A stretch of DNA of 9,445 nucleotides from Asaia bogorensis (GCA_945873675.1 CAMCEP010000093.1:1-9445); one strand, 5' to 3'. Numbered from the stretch's first letter, positions 1 to 6,964 are shown. The notes: generated by a model not told the origin, from the letters alone. Numbers and translations are program-made.

Positions 1-1
1 C

Positions 2-346
2 GGGCAGTTGATCCAGCATATTCCAGATGAGGTGCCGGGCGCTTTGGCGCATGAACAACCCAATCCGCGTACGGAACCGGGGCATGAGGTGACCATCGCT
101 GAAGGCACCTTGCTGTCGCGCATCATCGGCAAGCCGCGCATGGCGGTGAATTCCGCGCATCACCAGGCGGTGGCCAGCATTGGCGATGGCGGCGTGGTGA
201 ATGCGCTGGCCCCCGATGGCGTGATCGAGGGTATTGAACACCCCGGCTACCGCTTCGCCCTTGGCGTGCAATGGCACCCTGAATATGCCGTTGATCCCGA
301 TGATCCGGCGATTTTCCGCGCCTTCATCGCGGCCTGCCGCGCATGA
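2..346 (+). CDS. C-terminal part of a class-I glutamine amidotransferase-like hydrolase (peptidase C26 / gamma-glutamyl-GABA hydrolase family), 5' truncated by window edge
   Basis: The reading frame is open from the left edge, so only about 114 C-terminal residues are visible and the true start and the nucleophilic Cys lie outside. It begins with GQLIQHIPDE, the usual stretch after the nucleophile elbow in PuuD-type hydrolases. It continues with VNSAHHQAV and ends with GVQWHPE, whose His (275-277) and Glu (281-283) complete the Cys-His-Glu triad of class-I glutamine amidotransferase folds. Members of this family hydrolyse gamma-glutamyl amides in the cytosol, for example gamma-glutamyl-GABA in putrescine breakdown. 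The precise substrate cannot be told from this fragment. The stop overlaps the next gene's ATG by 4 nt (ATGA), suggesting translational coupling to the pseudouridine synthase, although no functional link is obvious. The family call is firm; PuuD itself is only one possibility. Confidence 0.85.
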   Translation, partial: GQLIQHIPDEVPGALAHEQPNPRTEPGHEVTIAEGTLLSRIIGKPRMAVNSAHHQAVASIGDGGVVNALAPDGVIEGIEHPGYRFALGVQWHPEYAVDPDDPAIFRAFIAACRA

Positions 347-1215
347 GCACCGAAGATGAAGCCGAAGCCGAAGGCCCGCGCGGTGAGCGCATTGCGAAAT
401 TCCTGGCCCGCGCCGGTGTGGCTTCTCGCCGAGATGCGGAAAAGCTGATCGCGGAAGGGCTGGTGCGGCTTGGCGGCAAGCTCGTGACCAGCCCGGCCAC
501 TTTTGTCTCACCGGGTGATGCGATCAGCGTGAATGGCAAGCCCATCGCCATGCCCGAACGCACGCGGCTGTTTCGCTATCACAAGCCCACCGGCTTTGTG
601 ACGACGCATCGCGACCCGGAAGGCCGGCCAACGGTTTTTGCCAATCTGCCGCAGGGCCTGCCGCGGCTGGTTTCGGTCGGGCGGCTTGATCTGACCAGCG
701 AAGGCCTGCTGCTGCTGACCAATGATGGCGCGCTGGCGCGTAAGCTGGAATTGCCCGCCAATGGTTGGCTCCGGCGCTATCGCGTGCGCGTGCATGGCAA
801 GGTGGATGAACGCGCTTTGGCCGCACTCGCACGGGGCGTGACCGTGGATGGTGTGGCTTACGGCCCGATCGAAGCCGGGCTTGATGCGCGCATGGGCACC
901 AATGCCTGGCTGACCGTGGCGCTGCGGGAAGGCAAGAACCGCGAAGTGCGTAAAGTCATGTCGCATCTTGGTCTGGTGGTGACGCGCCTGATCCGCACTG
1001 CCTATGGCCCCTTCCAATTGGGTTCCCTGCCACGCGGCGCTGCCGAGGAAGTGAATGCCAAGGTGCTGCGGGAACAATTGGGTCTGGATGCGCCCAAGCG
1101 CGGGCGCGAAGCGGCGATAGAACCAGAGGCACCAGAAGCCGAGGCCGCTAAACCTGCACGGCCACCTCGCGCGCGCCATGCCGGGCCGCAGACGCCGCGC
1201 CGCGGCAAGGGCTGA
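343..1215 (+). CDS. rluB: rRNA pseudouridine synthase, RsuA/RluB family
   Basis: This 290-residue enzyme isomerises a specific uridine in ribosomal RNA to pseudouridine. An S4 RNA-binding domain occupies about residues 15-68 (ERIAKFLARAGVASRRDAEK). The catalytic domain follows, with the RsuA/RluB/E/F-type motif GRLDLTSEGLLLLTNDG at 113-129, where Asp116 is the expected catalytic nucleophile. EGKNREVRKV (196-205) and LIRTAYGPFQLGSLPRG (216-232) are the other conserved family blocks. Residues from about 250 to 290 form a Pro/Ala/Arg/Glu-rich, probably disordered basic tail. Length and the tail fit RluB (23S rRNA, E. coli position 2605) better than RsuA, but the paralogues are hard to separate by eye. 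The start is the ATG that overlaps the preceding stop. The last base of the stop codon is the first base of rsmD. Confidence 0.92.
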   Translation: MSTEDEAEAEGPRGERIAKFLARAGVASRRDAEKLIAEGLVRLGGKLVTSPATFVSPGDAISVNGKPIAMPERTRLFRYHKPTGFVTTHRDPEGRPTVFANLPQGLPRLVSVGRLDLTSEGLLLLTNDGALARKLELPANGWLRRYRVRVHGKVDERALAALARGVTVDGVAYGPIEAGLDARMGTNAWLTVALREGKNREVRKVMSHLGLVVTRLIRTAYGPFQLGSLPRGAAEEVNAKVLREQLGLDAPKRGREAAIEPEAPEAEAAKPARPPRARHAGPQTPRRGKG

Positions 1216-1796
1216 TGCGCATCATTGCCGGGCGCTGGAAGGGGCGCGCGCTTGTTGCGCCGCCAGGTCTTGCCACACGCCCGACCAGTGATCGCGCCCG
1301 GCAGGCGATATTTGACCAGCTTTGGCATGCGCCCTGGGCCGGGCGTGCCGTGGTGGAAAACGCGACGGTGCTGGATGGCTTCGCTGGCACCGGCGCCATG
1401 GGGCTTGAGGCCCTTTCGCGCGGCGCGGCCCGGGTTTTTTTCATGGAACAGGATCGCGCCGCCCTTGCCGCCTTGCGTGCGAATATCGCTGGCTGCAAAG
1501 CGGGCGATGCCTGCCGTCTGATCGCCGGTGATGTGACCGCGCCGCCCATCGCTGCCGCGCCTTGCAGCCTGGTGTTTCTGGACCCGCCCTATGGCAAGGG
1601 GCTGGTGCCGCGCGCCCTTGCCGCCTTGCAAGCCAAGGGCTGGATCGCGCCGGGCGCGTTGATCATCGCCGAAACCGGGCGCGATGAAGAAAACGCAATA
1701 CCGCCTGGTTTCGAGGTGCTTTCCACGCGTGACCATGGCGCTGCACGGCTTTCTGCCTTGCGCGCCCTGCCGGATTGCGGAGACGCCGCTTCCTGA
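1215..1796 (+). CDS. rsmD: 16S rRNA (guanine(966)-N(2))-methyltransferase RsmD
   Basis: The 193-residue product is close to the usual size of RsmD (about 200 aa), which uses S-adenosylmethionine to methylate N2 of G966 in helix 31 of 16S rRNA. Diagnostic segments are the N-terminal MRIIAGRWKGRAL, the TRPTSDRARQAIFDQL block (21-36), the SAM-binding glycine-rich loop DGFAGTGAMGLEALSRGA (54-71) and the catalytic DPPY motif (123-126), followed by GKGL. All expected motifs are present and in order, so the gene looks functional. It starts within the stop codon of the pseudouridine synthase gene (TGATG, 1-nt overlap), which implies reinitiation by the same ribosomes and a shared rRNA-modification operon. 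The short C-terminal extension after FEVLSTRDHGAARLSAL is ordinary. Confidence 0.95.
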   Translation: MRIIAGRWKGRALVAPPGLATRPTSDRARQAIFDQLWHAPWAGRAVVENATVLDGFAGTGAMGLEALSRGAARVFFMEQDRAALAALRANIAGCKAGDACRLIAGDVTAPPIAAAPCSLVFLDPPYGKGLVPRALAALQAKGWIAPGALIIAETGRDEENAIPPGFEVLSTRDHGAARLSALRALPDCGDAAS

Positions 1797-1800
1797 TAGG

Positions 1801-1821
1801 CTTCCCCAAAATGGGAGGAAG
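1801..1821 (+). promoter_or_regulatory. Ribosome binding site of the first Bug gene inside a possible hairpin
   Basis: GGAGG at 1814-1818 sits 6 nt before the ATG at 1825 and decides that start over in-frame codons lying within rsmD. CTTCC at 1801-1805 can pair with GGAAG at 1817-1821. After a bulged A1816, C1806-C1807 can pair with G1814-G1815, leaving a 6-nt loop (1808-1813). The whole Shine-Dalgarno core would then be paired. A ribosome terminating rsmD at 1794-1796 would reach into the stem. The ribosome binding site is secure; the hairpin's function is inference. Confidence 0.6.
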
Positions 1822-1824
1822 ATC

Positions 1825-2778
1825 ATGCGTCATCTGCTGCTTGCCGGGCTGGCTGCCCTAACCCTTTCTGGCCCTGCCGTGGCGCAGGATCGCACTGTGC
1901 GCGTGATCAGCGGTTTCGCCGCCGGCGGCACCGGGGATTTGATGGCGCGGTTGATTGCCGAATATGCCGCGCCGCATTTGCCCGCGCGTGGCGTTGTGGA
2001 AAACCGCACCGGCGCCAATGGGCTGATCGCCGCGGAAGTGGTCGCGCGCAGTGCGCCGGATGGGGCAACGGTGCTGCAATGCCCGATGGGCACCATGACC
2101 ATCACGCCCAATCTTCCAGGCGCCAGCCTGCCGGTTGATCCGCGTACAGAAATGACCGGCATCGTCAATGTCGCCTTATCCACCTATGGCTTGGTGGTGG
2201 CAGCCAATGGGCCGCATAAGGATGTGGCGGGCTTGCTCGCTGCTGCGCGCGCCAAGCCGGGTGGCTTGACCTATGCCTCGGCCGGTGTGGGTTCCGCGCA
2301 GCATCTGTCCGTGGAATTGCTGAAGGCCAAGGCAGGGCTTGATATTGTCCATGTGCCCTATCGCGGTGCGACGCCCGCGATTGTGGATATTCTTGGCGGG
2401 CGCGCGGATTTCATGATCACGAATCTGGGTGACGTGACGCGCCAGATTCAGGGCGGTGAATTGCGCCTGCTGGCGCTGGGGGATCCCACCGGATCGCCGC
2501 TATTTCCGCAAGCGCGCCCGATTTCCGATTGGGTGCCAGGGCTTGAAATGGCCGGCTGGTTCGGCGTTTGCGGCCCGCGCGCCATCAGCGCCGATGCGGC
2601 GCGCGCCTGGAATGACGCCATGAAGAAGGCGCTTGAAAACCCAACCTTCCGGCAAAGGCTGCTCGATTCCGGCCTGACGCCCAATTTTGAGGATATGGCC
2701 AGCTTCAACCGCCGTATCGCGAATGATTTGAAATCCTGGGGCGAGGTGATCCGCGCCGCCGGCATCAAGGCGGATTGA
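1825..2778 (+). CDS. Bug-family (tripartite tricarboxylate transporter-type) periplasmic solute-binding protein 1
   Basis: The product is 317 residues, the usual size for a Bug/TctC receptor. A Sec signal peptide is visible (MRHLLLAGLAALTLSGPAVA, likely cleavage after A20). The first ligand-binding loop reads GFAAGGTGD (30-38), a variant of the family's PFxPGGxxD in which the first Pro of the PGG is replaced by Ala. VVENRTGANG, ASAGVGSAQHL and the near-invariant HVPYRG (176-181) follow. Bug proteins capture small, often carboxylated molecules in the periplasm and pass them to a TctA/TctB-type permease or signal their presence. No permease gene is nearby. The frame stays open back to 1684, but that part lies in rsmD and lacks a signal peptide, so ATG 1825 with GGAGG is preferred. 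Substrate unknown. Confidence 0.93.
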   Translation: MRHLLLAGLAALTLSGPAVAQDRTVRVISGFAAGGTGDLMARLIAEYAAPHLPARGVVENRTGANGLIAAEVVARSAPDGATVLQCPMGTMTITPNLPGASLPVDPRTEMTGIVNVALSTYGLVVAANGPHKDVAGLLAAARAKPGGLTYASAGVGSAQHLSVELLKAKAGLDIVHVPYRGATPAIVDILGGRADFMITNLGDVTRQIQGGELRLLALGDPTGSPLFPQARPISDWVPGLEMAGWFGVCGPRAISADAARAWNDAMKKALENPTFRQRLLDSGLTPNFEDMASFNRRIANDLKSWGEVIRAAGIKAD

Positions 2779-2783
2779 AGGAG
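2778..2783 (+). promoter_or_regulatory. Ribosome binding site of the dienelactone hydrolase gene
   Basis: AAGGAG lies 8 nt before the ATG at 2792 and begins in the stop codon of the preceding Bug gene, which suggests coupled translation in one transcript. Confidence 0.75.
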
Positions 2784-2791
2784 CACACACC

Positions 2792-3532
2792 ATGATCGAA
2801 CACATCATTGATATCCAAACCCGCGCCGGCGCGATGGAAAGCTTTATCTGTCACCCGGAACGCAACGGCCCCTTTCCCGCCGTGCTGATGCTGATGGATG
2901 CACCCGGCATTCGTGAGGAACTGTACGACATGGCGCGGCGGCTGGCCGCCACCGGCTATTACGTTGTGCTGCCCAATCTTTATTACCGCGCAGGCCGCGA
3001 TTCCAAATTCGGCCCCGGCGTGCTGACGGTGGGCGACCCAGAACGCGACCGCATGCGCGCCATTCGCACCAAAATGACCATCCCGCCGGTGATGGAAGAT
3101 GTCGCCGACATGCTTGGTTTCCTCGACCAACAAAAACACGTGCGCCCCGGCCCGGTTGGCGTACATGGCTATTGCATGAGCGGGCCTTATGCATTGGCCG
3201 CCGCCGCGCGCTACCCAGGGCGTATCGCGGCGGCCGCTTCCTATTATGGCACCTGGCTGGTGAGTGATGCGGTGGAAAGCCCGCATCTGACATTGGGGCA
3301 AGGTAGCGCTGAACTCTACATCGCCTGCGCCGAGCATGATGAATTGGCGCCTCTTCCCATGGTGGATGAATTGCGCGGGTTGTTCGAAGCCTCAGGCGCC
3401 CGCGGAGAATTGGAAATCTACCCAACAGTGCATCACGGCTTCGCCTTTCCTGGCCGCTGGTGCTTCGACAAGCCAGGGGCGGAGCGCCATTGGGAAAGGC
3501 TGATTGCGCTTTATCGGCGGTGCTTGGGTTAA
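2792..3532 (+). CDS. Dienelactone hydrolase family protein
   Basis: This 246-residue cytosolic alpha/beta hydrolase has no signal peptide. The family triad is visible: nucleophile Cys128 in the elbow HGYCMSG, Asp183 in AEHDELAP and His215 in HHGFAFPGR. The length matches dienelactone hydrolases (about 230-250 aa), which open lactone rings such as 4-carboxymethylenebut-2-en-4-olide in chlorocatechol breakdown. Many family members act on other esters or lactones, so the substrate is open. It is set between two Bug receptors with only 13 and 14 nt on either side, so it is probably cotranscribed with them and may process the ligand they bind or a metabolite of it; that is inference. No other ring-cleavage genes are present to support a chlorocatechol pathway. 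Confidence 0.92.
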   Translation: MIEHIIDIQTRAGAMESFICHPERNGPFPAVLMLMDAPGIREELYDMARRLAATGYYVVLPNLYYRAGRDSKFGPGVLTVGDPERDRMRAIRTKMTIPPVMEDVADMLGFLDQQKHVRPGPVGVHGYCMSGPYALAAAARYPGRIAAAASYYGTWLVSDAVESPHLTLGQGSAELYIACAEHDELAPLPMVDELRGLFEASGARGELEIYPTVHHGFAFPGRWCFDKPGAERHWERLIALYRRCLG

Positions 3533-3538
3533 GGAAGG
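3531..3538 (+). promoter_or_regulatory. Ribosome binding site of the second Bug gene
   Basis: AAGGAAGG ends 8 nt before ATG 3547 and begins inside the stop of the hydrolase gene. It selects this start over upstream in-frame codons that would overlap the hydrolase by about 70 nt and bury the signal peptide. Confidence 0.7.
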
Positions 3539-3546
3539 GCAAGGTC

Positions 3547-4515
3547 ATGTCAGTTGCAACACGTCGTGCTTTTCTGGCGGGCAGCGCTGCCGCACTCGCC
3601 GCGCCCGCCTTGGCGCAAGGCCAGGTCTGGCCCAATCGGCCGGTGCGGCTGATCAGCCCCTTCGCGCCTGGTGGGCCGCAGGATATTCCCGCGCGCTTCA
3701 TGGTGGAGTTTCTGACACCGCGCCTGGGTCAGCCAGTGATATATGAACATCGCGCCGGCGCGGGTGGTTCGCTCGGCGCGCAATATGTCGCGCAAGCGAC
3801 GGACAATCACAGCTTCCTGATTACATCTTCATCCATCGCAACCCTGCCCGCCATGCGGCGCGATCCGGGGCTTGATCCGTTGACGGATTTGCAACCGGTG
3901 AGTTTGGTGACGGATGCGCCATTATTGATTTCGGGCCGGCCCAATGGCCCGGCGGATCTCGCAAGCTATCTCGCGCGCGCCAAGGCCAATCCGGGCAAGG
4001 TTTCCTGGGGCAGTTCCGGCGTTGGGTCCGCCACACATCTGGCTGGCGCTTTGTTAATGCAGCGCGCCGGGATTGAATTGCTGCATGTGCCTTATCGCGG
4101 TGCGACGCTTGCGATGAATGCGCTGCTGGCGGGCGATATTGACAGCATCATCACCGATGTCTCGATTCCGCTGGAGCATTTGCGCGCCGGGACGCTGCGC
4201 CCGATTGGCGTCACCAGCACCACGCGTGCGCCATTGCTGGCCAATGTGCCTGCCATCATTGAGCAAGTGCCACGCTACAGCGTGCCCTTCTGGTTCGCGC
4301 TGATGGCGCCAAAGGCCATGCCACCTGAACCGATTGCGCGGCTGCTGGCCGAATTGGCGCCCTTGGCTGCGCCGGAAAGCGAACTTTCGCGGCGCATGGC
4401 GGATCGCGGTTCGCAATTGCTGTTGAACGGGCCAGCACCTTTGGCGGCGCGTCTGCGTCAGGAAATTCCGCAATGGCGTGACGTGGTGGCTGCGGCGGGG
4501 ATTCAGCCGGAATAG
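3547..4515 (+). CDS. Bug-family periplasmic solute-binding protein 2 with Tat-like signal
   Basis: The 322-residue protein starts MSVATRRAFLAGSAAAL. The T5-R6-R7-A8-F9-L10 segment fits the twin-arginine consensus, and a likely signal-peptidase site follows A23 (ALA-Q). Family motifs are PFAPGGPQD (38-46), YEHRAGAGGSLGA, SGVGSATHL and HVPYRG (180-185). The TTSRA-type middle of many Bugs (here VTSTTRAPLLANVP) and the C-terminal VVAAAGIQPE are also recognisable. It should bind a small organic solute in the periplasm; the ligand is unknown. It follows the dienelactone hydrolase by 14 nt. A 32-nt block around HVPYRG is nearly identical in DNA to the first Bug gene, although the proteins differ widely elsewhere. 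No membrane permease partner is visible. Confidence 0.93.
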   Translation: MSVATRRAFLAGSAAALAAPALAQGQVWPNRPVRLISPFAPGGPQDIPARFMVEFLTPRLGQPVIYEHRAGAGGSLGAQYVAQATDNHSFLITSSSIATLPAMRRDPGLDPLTDLQPVSLVTDAPLLISGRPNGPADLASYLARAKANPGKVSWGSSGVGSATHLAGALLMQRAGIELLHVPYRGATLAMNALLAGDIDSIITDVSIPLEHLRAGTLRPIGVTSTTRAPLLANVPAIIEQVPRYSVPFWFALMAPKAMPPEPIARLLAELAPLAAPESELSRRMADRGSQLLLNGPAPLAARLRQEIPQWRDVVAAAGIQPE

Positions 4516-4559
4516 AATTTGGGCTTTCAACGACATACAAAAAAATAGGGAGCAAAAAC
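4516..4559 (+). other. A-rich leader before the third Bug gene
   Basis: This 44-nt spacer is much richer in A/T than the surrounding DNA and has seven A in a row (4539-4545). AGGGAG at 4547-4552 is the ribosome binding site for ATG 4560. I see no convincing -35/-10 pair and no terminator hairpin, so readthrough from the second Bug gene is likely. Confidence 0.5.
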
Positions 4560-5519
4560 ATGAAACGCCGGCATATTCTTCTCTCCGCTCTCGCCGCACC
4601 TGCCATCGCACCAGGGCTTGCGGCAGCGCAAAGCTTTCCATCGCGCCCCATCACGCTGCTGGTGCCCTTTCCGCCAGGGGGTGCCACCGATGTGCAGATG
4701 CGCGCCTTTGGCGAAGCCGCATCGCGTGCCTTTGGCGTACAGGTACTGACCGAAAATCGCCCCGGTGCGGGCGCGACACTTTCCGCCGCCACCGTCGCGC
4801 GTGCGCGGCCTGATGGCTATACCATCGCGCAAATTCCGCTACCGGCCCTGCGGCTGCCCTTCATGCAACGCATGGCCTTCAACCCGCGCACCGATTTCAC
4901 GCCAATCATGCATCTGACCGGCTACCTATTCATCATGTGCGTGCGCGGCGATGGCCCGTATAAAAGCTGGGCTGATCTTGTGGCCGATGCCCGCCGCCGC
5001 CCGGGCGAAATACGTATCGGCAATACGGGCGCCAATGGCACGCCGCATCTGTCGAATGTTGACCTCGCCACGCGCGAGAACCTGGATATCGTGCATGTGC
5101 CCTTCCGCGGCGAAGGTGATGCCGTGCCAAGCCTGCTGGGTGGGCATATTGAAGCCTGCGCGACTGGTTCCGGCACCCTACCCATGATTCTTGAAGGTCG
5201 GCTGCGTGCGCTGAATGTCTGGACACGCCAGCGCAGCAAGAAATTACCTGACGTGCCGACGCTGCTTGATCTTGGCTATCAGGATATGGTGATCACCTCA
5301 CCCTATGGGTTGGTTGGGCCGGCCGGGATGGACCCCGATGTTGTCGAAAAACTGCATCAGGGTTTCCGCACTGCGCTGAATGATCCCGCGCATCTTGCAA
5401 CACTCGATCGGTTGGACATGCCGGTCGAATATCTGAACCCTGCCGACTATGCCGCCTTCATGAAACGCACGATTGATGAGGAAGAAGCGCGCGTGAACCG
5501 GCTTGGTTTGCGCGGCTGA
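4560..5519 (+). CDS. Bug-family periplasmic solute-binding protein 3
   Basis: The product is 319 residues with an N-terminal export signal MKRRHILLSALAAPAIAPGL. The R3-R4 pair followed by a hydrophobic run is Tat-like, and cleavage is likely after A23 (AAA-Q). The ligand loop PFPPGGATD (36-44) is a textbook Bug motif. TENRPGAGATLSA, TGANGTPHL and HVPFRG (179-184) follow. KLPDVPTLLDLGY and SPYGLVGPAGM are the usual second-lobe segments. The role is periplasmic capture of an unknown small molecule. It is the third receptor of this family in the cluster and clearly diverged from the other two, which suggests different ligands rather than redundancy. It is the last + gene before the convergent hairpin at 5528-5559. 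Confidence 0.94.
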   Translation: MKRRHILLSALAAPAIAPGLAAAQSFPSRPITLLVPFPPGGATDVQMRAFGEAASRAFGVQVLTENRPGAGATLSAATVARARPDGYTIAQIPLPALRLPFMQRMAFNPRTDFTPIMHLTGYLFIMCVRGDGPYKSWADLVADARRRPGEIRIGNTGANGTPHLSNVDLATRENLDIVHVPFRGEGDAVPSLLGGHIEACATGSGTLPMILEGRLRALNVWTRQRSKKLPDVPTLLDLGYQDMVITSPYGLVGPAGMDPDVVEKLHQGFRTALNDPAHLATLDRLDMPVEYLNPADYAAFMKRTIDEEEARVNRLGLRG

Positions 5520-5527
5520 AGGCATCA

Positions 5528-5559
5528 TCGGCGTGATCCGGCACAACGGATCACGCCGA
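5528..5559. terminator. Probable bidirectional terminator hairpin
   Basis: A perfect 13-bp inverted repeat (TCGGCGTGATCCG at 5528-5540, complement at 5547-5559) encloses a 6-nt loop, GCACAA. It begins 8 nt after the stop of the third Bug gene and ends 13 nt from the stop of the amidase gene on the other strand, the ideal place for a shared terminator. Neither side has a clear T tract, so it may act with Rho or mainly protect 3' ends. Confidence 0.7.
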
Positions 5560-5572
5560 GTTAAGCTAAGCG

Positions 5573-6964
5573 TTACGAAGCCATCGCTGGGCGCTTGGCG
5601 CGCCAACCCGCCGCCAATTCATAAGCCTGGCCAGCACGCAGCACTGTCGCATCCTCAAAAGGCCTGCCCACGATCTGCGCGCCCACTGGCATGCCGCCCG
5701 CGCCAAAGCCAGTGCAAACCGTCAGCGCTGGTTGGCCGGTGACATTGAAGGGCATGGTGAAAGTCGGCACCTCAAAAGACGCCCATTTCGTCATTTGGTG
5801 AATGGGCCGCGCTTCGCCTGGTTGCGCCGCCGTCACCAGCAGATCGCAATCGCCCATCACGGCGGCGACAGCTTCGCAAAGCTCACGCCGGCGGCGCTGC
5901 GCCTGGATGTAATCGGCGGCCGTGATGGTGGAAGCCAGCGCCAGCCTTTCGCGCAAAAACTCCCCATAAGCGCGGTATTTTTCGCGCATCCAACTATCAT
6001 GCACTGCGTAAGCATCTGCAGCCAAAATCAGCCAGCCGGCGGCGTTGAAATCTGCCATCGGCGGCAGCTTCACTTCACGGATTTCCGCCCCCTGCGCGGC
6101 AAGCGTGCTGGTCAGGTGCTGAATGCCCGCTGCCATGCCGGGGCTCACTTTGCAGTCATCCTCATGGAAATGACGGATCACGCCAATGCGCAGGCCGCGC
6201 ACGCCGCCATTGAGGCCGGAAAGCAGATCAGGCCGCGGACGATTGGCCGATGATGGGTCGGCCGGGTCATGCCCGGTCATGGCATCCAACAACAACGCGC
6301 AATCTTCCACGGTCCAGGCCATGGGCCCTGTCGTGTCCAGGCTTTGGGAGAGGGGCAACACGCCTGTGCGCGAACACAAGCCATAGCTCGGCTTGATGCC
6401 GGCAATGCCGCAGAGCGATGCCGGGGCGCGGATGGAACCGCCCGTGTCAGACCCCGTGCCGCCCAGGATCATGCCGGCAGCAACCGCCGCGCCGGTGCCG
6501 GAAGAAGACCCGCCGGTGAAGCATTCCGTATTCCAGGGATTGCGTGCGGGCGGCCAGGGTAGATCGAAGGAAGGCCCGCCCCAGGCAAATTCATGCGTGG
6601 CAAGCTTACCCAGCATCACCGCGCCCGCTTCGCGCCAGCGCCGCACCACGGCAGAATCCATCTTCGGCACATGATGTTCCAGCACGCGCGAATGGCCGGT
6701 GGTGGTAACGCCTGCCGTTTCGTAAATATCCTTATGCGCAATGGGAATGCCATCAAGCGGGCCGTGCAGCGCACCGGCCACCTGCCGCGCTTCCGCCGCA
6801 CGCGCCTGTTCCAGCGCAATTTCCGGCGTGAAGCGGATAAAGGCATGCAGCGCCGGGTTCAGCTTTTCCGATCGCGCCAGGTGATCCTTCATCAGCTCAA
6901 CCGGTGAGATACGCTTCGCGGCGATATCGCGCGCCGCACTCGCAATGGTCGGGAAGCTGGTCAT
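5573..6964 (-). CDS. Amidase-signature family amidohydrolase (GatA/AtzE-like)
   Basis: The 463-residue cytosolic enzyme belongs to the amidase-signature family, which hydrolyses C-N amide bonds with a Ser-cisSer-Lys triad. The triad is intact: Lys78 in IPIAHKDIYET, cis-Ser153 in GGSSSGTGAA and nucleophile Ser177 in GSDTGGSIRAP. The C-terminal GGMPVGAQIVGRPFED block is also typical. Length fits GatA, AtzE and related amidases. It is probably not the true GatA of the tRNA amidotransferase: no gatB is adjacent, and the partner gene is short and unlike housekeeping GatC in its context. It follows a 64-aa GatC/AtzG-like gene with an ATGA overlap, the arrangement known for AtzG-AtzE, where the small subunit stabilises the amidase. 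The amide substrate is unknown. It converges on the third Bug gene. Confidence 0.93.
   Translation of the reverse strand: MTSFPTIASAARDIAAKRISPVELMKDHLARSEKLNPALHAFIRFTPEIALEQARAAEARQVAGALHGPLDGIPIAHKDIYETAGVTTTGHSRVLEHHVPKMDSAVVRRWREAGAVMLGKLATHEFAWGGPSFDLPWPPARNPWNTECFTGGSSSGTGAAVAAGMILGGTGSDTGGSIRAPASLCGIAGIKPSYGLCSRTGVLPLSQSLDTTGPMAWTVEDCALLLDAMTGHDPADPSSANRPRPDLLSGLNGGVRGLRIGVIRHFHEDDCKVSPGMAAGIQHLTSTLAAQGAEIREVKLPPMADFNAAGWLILAADAYAVHDSWMREKYRAYGEFLRERLALASTITAADYIQAQRRRRELCEAVAAVMGDCDLLVTAAQPGEARPIHQMTKWASFEVPTFTMPFNVTGQPALTVCTGFGAGGMPVGAQIVGRPFEDATVLRAGQAYELAAGWRAKRPAMAS

Noticed and set aside
508..1179. Long antisense open frame (223 aa) opposite the pseudouridine synthase gene
   Set aside because: It is a GC-rich shadow frame with no recognisable domain or ribosome binding site, and it is fully contained in a well-supported gene.
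1684..1824. N-terminal extension of the first Bug protein
   Set aside because: The extension lies in rsmD in another frame and would put 47 residues before a clear signal peptide. GGAGG supports ATG 1825.
1002..1826. Antisense open frame (274 aa) across rluB and rsmD
   Set aside because: The composition is typical of a complementary-strand shadow, it spans two well-supported genes, and no motif supports it.
2844..3701. Antisense open frame (285 aa) opposite the dienelactone hydrolase
   Set aside because: It is a shadow of the hydrolase, whose catalytic triad is intact; the antisense product is Arg/Pro-rich with no domain.
4516..4559. Separate promoter for the third Bug gene
   Set aside because: The spacer is A-rich, but no -35/-10 pair with proper spacing could be found.
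5732..6253. Plus-strand open frame (173 aa) inside the amidase gene
   Set aside because: It is opposite a complete amidase with all signature residues. It is rich in His/Arg, as expected of a reverse-complement reading.
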